A stretch of DNA of 64,000 bases from Salinimicrobium marinum (GTDB lineage: Bacteria > Bacteroidota > Bacteroidia > Flavobacteriales > Flavobacteriaceae). A program made the translations under genes and the position numbers. The stretch covers positions 1 to 64,000 of the forward strand of contig NZ_BMXB01000007.1 of assembly GCF_014651535.1 (NCBI RefSeq). Reading direction: 5' to 3'. The notes under the pieces are model-generated. The model saw only the letters and a list, made by a program, of their open reading frames with translations, had not been told where the DNA came from and did no database searches. This document shows, one piece after another, positions 20,085 to 26,967 of the stretch (the first letter of the stretch is position 1; each line of letters begins with the position of its first letter).

Positions 20085-20102
20085 CAACACATATATGTGT
20101 TG
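20085..20102. promoter_or_regulatory. 18-base perfect palindrome, probable XRE operator
   Basis: CAACACATATATGTGTTG is perfectly self-complementary and ends about 34 bases upstream of the chosen ATG of the XRE gene. This is a normal size and position for an autoregulatory operator. A shorter palindrome, ACGTTAACGT, lies at 20130-20139. Confidence 0.6.
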
Positions 20103-20501
20103 AAATGAAAATTTTATTATATTTACCTGACGTTAACGTAATTGCGAACCTTCTTTGATTAAAACATTAAAGCATTCGCTTTAAATTTCAAGAATAGGTA
20201 CTGGAAAAAAACCCCGGTTGTATGAATAATTAAAAAACATCTTATAAGAATAGACAAAACATAAAAAAGCCTTCCCTCAAGATTGGCGTCTGATTCAGGA
20301 AGGCCTTAGCGAAAAAACAAAACATACGTTTCATTTTTAACCACTGCAAAGTTATGAAAAATAAGCACGCGCGCCTTCCATGGGTGGGGCTTAAAGTTTT
20401 TGACATGCTGACATCTTTTCTCTCGGGAACAGCAGCAAAAACCCATATTCCTCTTAATGAAGACTTGATTCTTTCTCCACGAGTTTTCAATACTTCCTGT
20501 T
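20103..20501. other. Leader region upstream of the sigma/dCas12f operon
   Basis: About 400 bases without a convincing gene. A seven-base stem GCCTTCC/GGAAGGC (20269-20275 and 20298-20304) is followed on the minus strand by a run of T, so it could be a minus-strand terminator or a processed structure in the leader. A minus-strand frame of 82 codons covers 20242-20490 but has low-complexity composition and no family. I could not find a clear TAnnTTTG promoter before the sigma gene. The region may hold its promoter or a second small RNA. Confidence 0.35.
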
Positions 20502-21281
20502 ATGTTACGTAATTATGAGCTTCTAAAAAAAGGAGATCCTGCAGTATTGGTGAGGATCCATGCAAAGTACAATAGGCTACTTTACTGGCTGGGCAGGAGA
20601 TTGATCAAAGACGACTTTGTGGTGGAAACCCTGGTGCAGGATACCTTCTTAAAATTATGGGTGCATCGCGACAGGATAGAGAGACCGGAACATATTGTTC
20701 ACTTCCTGCGATTTGTAATGAAAAGGGAATGCATTTCCTACTATACCCGGCCTAGGAATAAGTTTAACAGGGAAATCAACAGGCTGGAATACTATGAAAA
20801 CTATCAGGAATATATGCATGGCCATGACCCCACAAAGGAAGATGAGCATCTTCTGGACCATGAAGCAGCACAACAAGCCTTTGACCGGATCAAAAAGGTT
20901 TTGCCATTACTGATGGGCAAAAGAAGAAAGTTGATTGAACTATGTTTAAAGTATGGCTTTCAGTACAAAGCCATTGCTGAAGTAATGGGCACCAGCATCA
21001 CCGACACCAGTAAGGAGGTAAAGAGGGCTATTGAAGATATAAAAGTTATTGTCCACCAGGGAAACAGTCTGGACACCAAACCACAACCTGTGAGGACGGT
21101 AAAGGTCCAGGGGGAGATGACTAAAGAACAGGCAAAAGTACTACAGCTACGGTGTGAAAAAAAGTATTCCTTTGCTTCCATAGCTCAGGAGCTTAACCTC
21201 TCGCAAAAGGAGGTGCACACTGCTTTTATGGCTGGGTATAAATTATTACAGGAGAAACACGAACAGCAACAATCAGCTTAA
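20502..21281 (+). CDS. ECF-like sigma factor paired with dCas12f
   Basis: The 259-residue protein has a sigma-2 region (about 10-80: FVVETLVQDTFLKLWVHRD) and a sigma-4 HTH (about 125-180: RKLIELCLKYGFQYKAIAEVMG). A C-terminal extension follows with a second sigma-4-like HTH (about 205-255: KVLQLRCEKKYSFASIAQEL). Typical ECF factors are near 190 residues, so the extra HTH is unusual. No anti-sigma gene is adjacent. The next gene begins one base after the stop and encodes an inactive Cas12f-like protein. From what I recall of dCas12f-sigmaE systems, the sigma factor recruits RNA polymerase to a site chosen by the guide RNA and does not need its own promoter motif. Family and pairing are seen; the mechanism here is inferred. 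Confidence 0.85.
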   Translation: MLRNYELLKKGDPAVLVRIHAKYNRLLYWLGRRLIKDDFVVETLVQDTFLKLWVHRDRIERPEHIVHFLRFVMKRECISYYTRPRNKFNREINRLEYYENYQEYMHGHDPTKEDEHLLDHEAAQQAFDRIKKVLPLLMGKRRKLIELCLKYGFQYKAIAEVMGTSITDTSKEVKRAIEDIKVIVHQGNSLDTKPQPVRTVKVQGEMTKEQAKVLQLRCEKKYSFASIAQELNLSQKEVHTAFMAGYKLLQEKHEQQQSA

Positions 21282-21282
21282 A

Positions 21283-22380
21283 ATGGAACAGTCCACCCTT
21301 AAACTCACCCGAAAGATCCAGCTACTGGTGGACCTGCCTACCAAAGAAGAGCGGCAGGAAGCCCTGGATACGCTTTACCAGTGGCAGAACCGGTCTTTTA
21401 AGGCAGCTAATCTTATTGTCACCCATCTCTATGTACAGGAGATGATTCAGGAATTCTTTTACCTATCAGAAGGGATCAAGTATAAGCTGATGGATGAAAA
21501 GAAAGATGAGGAGGGCATCCTGAACCGTTCCCGGATCAATTCCACCTACAGAGTAATCTCTGATCGGTTTAAAGGGGAAATCCCTACCAACATTTTGGGC
21601 AACCTGAACCACAATCTGATGAGGACCTTCAACAAAAAAAAGCCGGAATACTGGAGGGGGGAACGCTCCTTAACGAATTCAAGGAGGGATATCGCCTTTC
21701 CTTTTGATATGGAAGGCGTGAAGGGATTAGCATATGATGAAGATAAGAAAGCGTTTTGCTTTCGGTTCTTTTCCATTCCATTAAAGACTTATTTGGGTAA
21801 GGATTATTCGGATAAACGAAGGCTGCTGGAGCGGGTCATCACAGGAGAAACGAAGCTTTGTGCCTCCCATATTCAACTAAAAGAAGGCAAGACCTTTTTA
21901 CTGGCGGTATTTGAAATTGAAAAAGAAAAACACCTTCTAAAACCGGAGGTGATTGCGGAAGCCTCCCTTTCTCTGGAATATCCCATTGTAGTGAAAATTG
22001 GCAAAGCTAAACTTAATATTGGCACCCGGGAAGAGTTTTTATATAGAAGGCTTGCCATACAGGCCGCCCGGAAAAGGGCACAGGAAGGAGCCAGCTATTG
22101 CAAATCGGGCAAAGGGCGCAAAAGAAAAACAAAAGCAGTACAACGATTCCACGAGCTCGAAAAAAATTATGTAAACAGCCGTCTGCACCTGTACAGCAGG
22201 AAGTTAATTGACTTTTGTGTGAAATACCAGGCGGGGACGCTCGTCTTACTAAATCAGGAAGATAAGATCGGGATTGCTAAAGAGGAGGAATTTGTACTGA
22301 GAAACTGGAGCTATTTTGAGCTGATGACCAAAATAAAATACAAGGCCGAAAAAGCGGGCCTTGAACTTATAACAGGTTAA
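21283..22380 (+). CDS. Nuclease-dead, truncated Cas12f/TnpB-like RNA-guided protein (dCas12f)
   Basis: A 365-residue protein with the Cas12f-type RuvC framework. A RuvC-I strand (VVKIGKAKLNIG, 236-247) has Lys where the catalytic Asp belongs. The bridge region GRKRKTKAVQRFHELEKNYV is at about 280-300. The RuvC-II strand (LVLLNQED, 320-327) has Leu in place of the catalytic Glu. The usual RNWSYFELMTKIKYKAEKAG block is at about 340-360. The protein then stops, without the zinc finger and RuvC-III Asp, so all three catalytic positions are lost and it can bind but not cut DNA. There is no TnpA and no transposon ends. Translational coupling to the sigma gene (one-base gap) fits the reported dCas12f-sigmaE complexes of Bacteroidota. 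It should hold a guide RNA and open a target R-loop. Confidence 0.88.
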   Translation: MEQSTLKLTRKIQLLVDLPTKEERQEALDTLYQWQNRSFKAANLIVTHLYVQEMIQEFFYLSEGIKYKLMDEKKDEEGILNRSRINSTYRVISDRFKGEIPTNILGNLNHNLMRTFNKKKPEYWRGERSLTNSRRDIAFPFDMEGVKGLAYDEDKKAFCFRFFSIPLKTYLGKDYSDKRRLLERVITGETKLCASHIQLKEGKTFLLAVFEIEKEKHLLKPEVIAEASLSLEYPIVVKIGKAKLNIGTREEFLYRRLAIQAARKRAQEGASYCKSGKGRKRKTKAVQRFHELEKNYVNSRLHLYSRKLIDFCVKYQAGTLVLLNQEDKIGIAKEEEFVLRNWSYFELMTKIKYKAEKAGLELITG

Positions 22381-22390
22381 AGAAATGATC

Positions 22391-22475
22391 ACGAGGGTGT
22401 TTGTACACCCGCGAGGTGAGGTTAAAAAACACACTCACTAAATGCGCATAGCATATACAACGGCGTGGGCTCACT
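22391..22475 (+). ncRNA. Candidate guide RNA for the dCas12f-sigma module
   Basis: Directly after the dCas12f stop comes a compact structured stretch. Hairpin one is GGGTGT-TTGT-ACACCC (22395-22410). Hairpin two pairs GTGAG (22416-22420) with CTCAC (22434-22438). A similar CTCACTTA recurs near 22470, followed by a T-rich run at 22475-22483. Cas12f and TnpB guides carry the scaffold first and the guide at the 3' end, so bases after 22438 (about 22439-22462) are the best candidate guide. No reading frame explains the region. The boundaries and guide are my reading of folding by eye. The rest, 22476-22588, shows no other feature. Confidence 0.45.
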
Positions 22476-22588
22476 TATTTTTTAAAAGCCGAAATTATTG
22501 ATAAATTAATAAGGATTCAGAGACAACCACCTTCATAAAGGTAGAAAAGAAACATATGTTTTTTTCTTGCGCTAGGAAATCATTAGTT

Positions 22589-23704
22589 TCAGTTCACCTC
22601 TTCCAGAGCTTCTCTGATAAGAGAAATCTTATTGCCAATAATTTTTATAGCAGCAGCAGGTTTTAATTCTCGATCATCAAACCCAAAAAGGTCGTGTTGG
22701 CATTTCGTACAATAAGTATAATCCATATCATTAACTTTTCCACACTCGCACTCCCATACTTCCTTCTCTTTCGAGGTAAGAAGTTGCTTTTTAGTAGTTT
22801 TTGAACCTCGCATTTTAAACACCTCCTTAATTCTAATAGAAATTTCCTGTAGCTTTTTCTCCTCTTCAATCGAATAGTAAGAGCTGTCAAAGGTACTGAT
22901 AAGAAGTCCCCGTTTCTGTACTCTTAGCTTGTTAGAACCTAATAGTTGCAGTATTTCGTTATAGCGAAATAATTCCTCAACTTTAATGTAATTGGCCAAA
23001 AAGCTACTTAATGAATCATCTGTTTCGTTTTCGAGTAAAGTGCCATAAATCAATGCAATCTGATCGTCAATATCTAAAATTTGCAGAAAATTCTTTGTAT
23101 TGGAAGAAAAGGCATCAACTTTCTGTTGAGGATATCCTGAAGGATTGGCCAAAAGGACCCGGAGCTTCTTTATGATATTAGGATACATTTCTTTTACCCT
23201 ATTCTGTAAGATAAATTCCCAGGTTTCAGTGGTATAATCAAGCTGATCTTTTTCGGCTTTGGCAAGTAATACCTTTAGGTATCTCAGACGAGTAATAGCT
23301 TCATTGGATACCCTGCCATTGGAATGAACTTCCCTACTTTTCTCGGATTTCATGCCTCCTTCTCCTTCAATTATAACAGCTGTACCTATCGCCGTAATCA
23401 TAAACATCGATTTACCCTGACCTGAAATTTCATCAATATCTATTTTTAAACCCACTACGCCATTTCCTCCTATTCTTTTTGCTTCCTGTTTAATGCTTTC
23501 TATAGCCTCAGAATAAATAGCGGAAAGCTGCTTTTTATAGGTTCCGGATCTTCCACCGAAAATATCAGACATTCCCGCGAAAAAGTCACTGAAGAGATTT
23601 GTAGCTGCCACTACATGAGCTGTGACTGGCATCAAATGTTTTTTTATCTTTCCCTCAGAAGGAGTGGCGGTTGTTATTACCAGTACATCTTTTTTGTTGT
23701 TCAT
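22589..23704 (-). CDS. YbjQ/UPF0145-like domain protein with C-terminal zinc ribbon
   Basis: The 371-residue protein opens with a YbjQ (UPF0145, heavy-metal-binding-like) domain: VAATNLFSDFFAGMSDIFGG, then AIESIKQEAKRIGGNGVVGLK at about 35-100. A helical middle part follows, and a four-cysteine zinc ribbon (CECGK...CTKC) near 315-335. YbjQ domains assemble into pentamers; their function is poorly known. It is encoded convergently with the dCas12f gene and has its own promoter region at 23705-24085. No link to the neighbouring systems is evident. It is probably cargo of the mobile element. Confidence 0.7.
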   Translation of the reverse strand: MNNKKDVLVITTATPSEGKIKKHLMPVTAHVVAATNLFSDFFAGMSDIFGGRSGTYKKQLSAIYSEAIESIKQEAKRIGGNGVVGLKIDIDEISGQGKSMFMITAIGTAVIIEGEGGMKSEKSREVHSNGRVSNEAITRLRYLKVLLAKAEKDQLDYTTETWEFILQNRVKEMYPNIIKKLRVLLANPSGYPQQKVDAFSSNTKNFLQILDIDDQIALIYGTLLENETDDSLSSFLANYIKVEELFRYNEILQLLGSNKLRVQKRGLLISTFDSSYYSIEEEKKLQEISIRIKEVFKMRGSKTTKKQLLTSKEKEVWECECGKVNDMDYTYCTKCQHDLFGFDDRELKPAAAIKIIGNKISLIREALEEVN

Positions 23705-23910
23705 ATGAAGATTGTTACCTGTTCTGTATCATCGTCGATGGATTTAAATGTATTAATTAGTTTCGAATAAGATTACGGATTTCCTCAAAAGATACTCCAT
23801 TGGGATTTTTCTAAAAAAATAGATTGAGCACTTATCTATTGATGAAATTGTAATCATAACTTTCATCCTAAGGCAAATTTCTAATGCCCCATATCTACCA
23901 AAACTTACCT

Positions 23911-23979
23911 GCGCCGGATCCTGTGCTGTTTTTATAGCGTACGGGAAGTTAAGCGTTAAATAAAAACAGCATAGGGCGC
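23911..23979. repeat. Long interrupted inverted repeat in a gene-free stretch
   Basis: TGCTGTTTTTAT at 23924-23935 pairs perfectly with ATAAAAACAGCA at 23960-23971, and an outer GCGCC/GGCGC pair lies at 23911-23915 and 23975-23979. The element sits in the 381-base gap 23705-24085, downstream of the mobilisation genes. A further palindrome TTTGTCATGACAAA at 24070-24083 shares its core with the hairpin before mobC. It could be a recombination or transfer site, or a structured RNA. No T-run follows, so a simple terminator is unlikely. Confidence 0.5.
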
Positions 23980-24085
23980 ACCCTAAATATGATTTACAGT
24001 AATATTTACCTGTTTTCGAGGATTCCCGGAAGATTTACTGTAAAAAGCGGATATGTTGCGAGAAGGGAATTTGTCATGACAAATG

Positions 24086-24535
24086 CTACTTTTGATCTTC
24101 CAGCCACTGGCAATACTCCTCTTTGATTTCGGGATGTGCCGCAAAGAAATCCTGTTGGACTTGATTTTCTAATTCCATGACCATACGATAGACTTCAAAG
24201 CTTTCTTCCTGGAGGGCATTGGCGGAATTACCAAAGTAGCCTATGAACCCCAATGCAAGTACTCCCAGTGCTGCGAAAAGGATCAGGAGATAGTCCGGTA
24301 TTATCCTGGCATTCTTTAGTTTTTGATCAATAGACTTTAAGATTTCATCCCTTTCCCGGCTTTCCAATTCCTGCTTTTTCAGGAATGCATTCAGGTCCTT
24401 TTCCAGAGCTTCGGTGCTGATGGGAATGCTTAGCTCAAATAGTTGTTTGGAAAGTACTTGAAGCTGCAGGACAGCAATTTTAAAGTCATGCATTTCATCG
24501 GCCATCAATTCCATGATCTCGTCTAGTTTTTTCAT
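24086..24535 (-). CDS. Small membrane-anchored coiled-coil protein of the mobilisation operon
   Basis: 149 residues: a charged helical N-terminal half (about 1-85), one membrane segment (YLLILFAALGVLALGFIGYF, about 100-119) and a short acidic tail. It follows the relaxase gene after a 12-base gap in the same direction. Small membrane proteins in this position (MobB-like) are common in Bacteroidota mobilisable elements and may dock the relaxase complex at the transfer machinery. I infer the role only from position and topology. Confidence 0.6.
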   Translation of the reverse strand: MKKLDEIMELMADEMHDFKIAVLQLQVLSKQLFELSIPISTEALEKDLNAFLKKQELESRERDEILKSIDQKLKNARIIPDYLLILFAALGVLALGFIGYFGNSANALQEESFEVYRMVMELENQVQQDFFAAHPEIKEEYCQWLEDQK

Positions 24536-24547
24536 CGCTTAAAAGTT

Positions 24548-25420
24548 TTAATATCCCATGCCTATTCCTGTGTCCAGTGCCCTTTTCAGAATCCCCTTGA
24601 TAAGTTCTTTGGCTATTTTAGTCGTCAGGTTGGCACTTAACCCTACTGTTTTGTCCAAAATCAGTATACTTTTGGGTGCTTCCTTTAACCTGGTAAAACT
24701 CCTGTTCTGTGCGATTTCAGCAATTAGTTTATTGCCACTCATATCCCGGTGCACCTCGCTTGCTTTGAGGTTTGCTCCTTTGTACTCCAACCGAAACCCC
24801 TGCAGCTGGTTCGATTTGTTAATAGTAGGAATCACTTTCACCTTGTGATCTTTCATTAACCTGATATAGTCATCCAGCGACTTTGGCCTTGAACCCAGCA
24901 CCTTGTCATTGATTCTCTTCATCTCCTGCCGGATCCCACTTAACTCCTGTAGTTTTTCCTGTTGTACCTCCCTTACCCTTGTAAGCCCTAATTCCTTTGC
25001 CACGTTATCTGCGGCAACCTGGCTGCGCTTTCCAATAAAATTATCTTTATAGGTTTCTCCGGTAAGACTGATCCTGTTGACATAGATATGAATGTGTACG
25101 TGCTCTTTATCCCGATGTACAAAACCTATGGCCTGATGGTTTGTCAACTTCATTTCCTGTAAAAATTTTTGAGCAATTTCTCCCAGCTCTTTCCTGCTCA
25201 TGTTCTTTCCATCAGCTATGGTAGGGCTGACCACAAAGCTCAGGGTGTTGTTCGTGCACCTTTGGTTTTGGGACTGGATGATCTTGAACTCTTCGGCAAT
25301 ATCCTGGGGAGTGTCTCCAGCCAGGTACTCCTTGAGTACTACTTCCGCCTCCTTCTCCTGGTTCCAGCCATAGGCTATAGATGCTTTTGTCCTGGATATC
25401 GAATGTCCTTTCCCAATCAT
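24548..25420 (-). CDS. Relaxase (MobA-type mobilisation nuclease)
   Basis: The 290-residue protein carries the relaxase metal-binding motif HRDKEHVHIHIYVNRI near residues 98-113, preceded by FVVSPTIADGKNMS. Relaxases nick the transfer origin and stay linked to the DNA strand that is passed to the recipient. The first Tyr in AYGWNQEKE near residue 17 is a candidate nucleophile. The start overlaps the mobC stop by four bases, showing tight coupling. The length is near the short end for the family. The element has no type IV secretion genes here, so it would be mobilised by another element. Confidence 0.85.
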   Translation of the reverse strand: MIGKGHSISRTKASIAYGWNQEKEAEVVLKEYLAGDTPQDIAEEFKIIQSQNQRCTNNTLSFVVSPTIADGKNMSRKELGEIAQKFLQEMKLTNHQAIGFVHRDKEHVHIHIYVNRISLTGETYKDNFIGKRSQVAADNVAKELGLTRVREVQQEKLQELSGIRQEMKRINDKVLGSRPKSLDDYIRLMKDHKVKVIPTINKSNQLQGFRLEYKGANLKASEVHRDMSGNKLIAEIAQNRSFTRLKEAPKSILILDKTVGLSANLTTKIAKELIKGILKRALDTGIGMGY

Positions 25421-25713
25421 TTTTTAAAGTTTTTTAAGTGGTTCCTGATTTCCTCCGCAAGATCCTCCACAGTTTTAGCTAGTTTCGGATCTCGCTTTTT
25501 GAACATGCTGCTGATCCTCGCAAAATTGTTCTTGTACTGTACCAGCATCCGGTAATATTCCAACTGCTCCGGGGTGATTCGTTCTACAATAGTTCGTTCA
25601 AAAGCAGTGGAACGAAGGTATTCTGAAAGGGAAATCCCTGCCCTGGCCGCCCTTCTTTTGAGTAGCTTTTTCTCGTAGATTGAGCAGCGGATCTGGATGT
25701 ACTCCCTTTTCAT
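25417..25713 (-). CDS. mobC: MobC-like ribbon-helix-helix mobilisation protein
   Basis: I start it at the ATG of 25713, which follows a good AAGGA ribosome-binding site. The open frame continues to 25776 but would run through a large palindrome. The resulting protein is about 98 residues: IQIRCSIYEKKLLKRRAARAGISLSEYLR is the ribbon-helix-helix DNA-binding part (the first strand spans the first dozen residues), followed by YYRMLVQYKNNFARISSMFK typical of MobC. It helps the relaxase find and open the transfer origin, which I place in the inverted repeat immediately upstream. Confidence 0.8.
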   Translation of the reverse strand: MKREYIQIRCSIYEKKLLKRRAARAGISLSEYLRSTAFERTIVERITPEQLEYYRMLVQYKNNFARISSMFKKRDPKLAKTVEDLAEEIRNHLKNFKK

Positions 25714-25745
25714 TTTTTCCTTTTTAGCCTTTGCAACCTCCGGGC

Positions 25746-25786
25746 GCAAAGCAAGAATGTCATGACAATGACACATCTTGCTTTGC
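25746..25786. other. Candidate origin of transfer (oriT) inverted repeat
   Basis: GCAAAGCAAGA (25746-25756) is the exact complement of TCTTGCTTTGC (25776-25786). Inside, TGTCAT pairs with ATGACA around a GACA loop. The element is therefore a 41-base, nearly continuous hairpin directly upstream of mobC. Transfer origins of mobilisable elements usually sit there and carry such repeats. There is no T-run on either side, so it is not a typical terminator. The nick site is not visible. Confidence 0.55.
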
Positions 25787-25823
25787 TTTCCAACTCAAAA
25801 TAAATCCATCATGTGGTTACTTT

Positions 25824-26714
25824 TTATTTATATGTTCGTTGAACGATGATATTCCTTCGAATAGCATTCAATTTCTCATTCAGGTCTTTATGTGGTTTAT
25901 AAGAACCACTGTGGTCAATAGCATATTCATAAAGTCCTAAAACCTCTTTAGTAGCTCTTTCACCTGCAGGATCATTATCCAGGAACAGAACTATTTCCTG
26001 GTACTTCTCTAGAATCGTTTTGATCTTTTGAAGGAAGGCAAGGGAGTTAAGCACAATGACATCTGAGGCTCTTACCAGGTCCTCTTCCAGAACTGCCAGG
26101 GTAAGAAAATCAAAGATGCCTTCTGTAACCAACAGTCGATCTGAAGAATGCTCCATAAAGCTGTAAGATTTCGGGGAAGAGGAATATTTGCAGTATTTAT
26201 TCCGAAGCTCCCATCCTCCAAGATTGTTTTCCAATCCTATGGCAAAAAACTCCCGGTCTTTCAACCTGTACCAAACTTCTTTACAATACTTTCTGGCAAT
26301 TTCAACAGGTATGTTCCTGGAGTGTAAATAGCCTTTTAACGCCAAATGTTTCAAGTTCTCCACCTTTATAATTTCAATTGCCTTTTTAGAACCTAACTTT
26401 TGAATCGGCGCATTAAAAATTGAAATAATTGTATCCGCCTGTAGAACTTCCAATGCCTCCTTTAGAGAACAGGATTTCAATTCCATGATCAGGTCTATGA
26501 TAGAACCTCCTTTTCCAATTCCGAAGTCGTACCATAAGTTCTTAATCAAAGAAACGTTGAAAGAGGCTTGGGTTTCTGACCGAAGGGGACTCAGAAACCA
26601 AGCTTCTTTTTCCGTTGTTCTGCTGGGAAAGTGCCCTAATTTTGCAAGCGTTTTTACGATGCAAACATTACGGGCTCTTTCACAGCTCTTGGATATACAA
26701 TCTTCTCTTCTCAT
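25824..26714 (-). CDS. Toprim-domain DNA primase-like protein
   Basis: A 296-residue replication protein of mobile elements. The N-terminal part resembles the short CHC2 zinc-binding primase domain (FLSPLRSETQASFNV, then LWYDFGIGKGGSIIDLIMEL, about 43-78). The C-terminal toprim domain has LLVTEGIFDFLTL near 195 and the metal site FLDNDPAGE near 245. It should prime DNA synthesis of the transferred or excised element, together with the helicase encoded upstream at 26968-28191. Positions 26715-26967 between them show no feature I can support. Confidence 0.8.
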   Translation of the reverse strand: MRREDCISKSCERARNVCIVKTLAKLGHFPSRTTEKEAWFLSPLRSETQASFNVSLIKNLWYDFGIGKGGSIIDLIMELKSCSLKEALEVLQADTIISIFNAPIQKLGSKKAIEIIKVENLKHLALKGYLHSRNIPVEIARKYCKEVWYRLKDREFFAIGLENNLGGWELRNKYCKYSSSPKSYSFMEHSSDRLLVTEGIFDFLTLAVLEEDLVRASDVIVLNSLAFLQKIKTILEKYQEIVLFLDNDPAGERATKEVLGLYEYAIDHSGSYKPHKDLNEKLNAIRRNIIVQRTYK

Positions 26715-26967
26715 TTCTCTTTTCCTTAGTAAATTTTATTATTTATTGCTATTCTCAACTTCATCATTATTCTCTGATGAAAAACCGATGAAGAAAATGA
26801 TGCGGTTGAAAACCTAGAGTATCACTCGTCTTATTTATATTTTCTCATCATTCATCAAAAAAAAAGAAATAACCTAAAGCTGTTTTGTAGTATGATCCTT
26901 CCGGGATGACCGGGAATGATGATTTTGTGGTGGAAAAACCTTTAAAACCCTACCTTCCCAAGACGTA

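Noticed and set aside
20242-20490. 82-codon minus-strand frame in the sigma leader
   Set aside because: No family, odd composition, and it lies across a hairpin and the likely promoter region.
21283-22380. Reading the gene as an active TnpB of an IS200/IS605 transposon
   Set aside because: RuvC residues are lost, there is no TnpA, the C-terminus is missing, and it is coupled to a sigma factor.
22381-22588. CRISPR array beside the Cas12f-like gene
   Set aside because: No repeated direct units with spacers; only hairpins and one short repeated motif.
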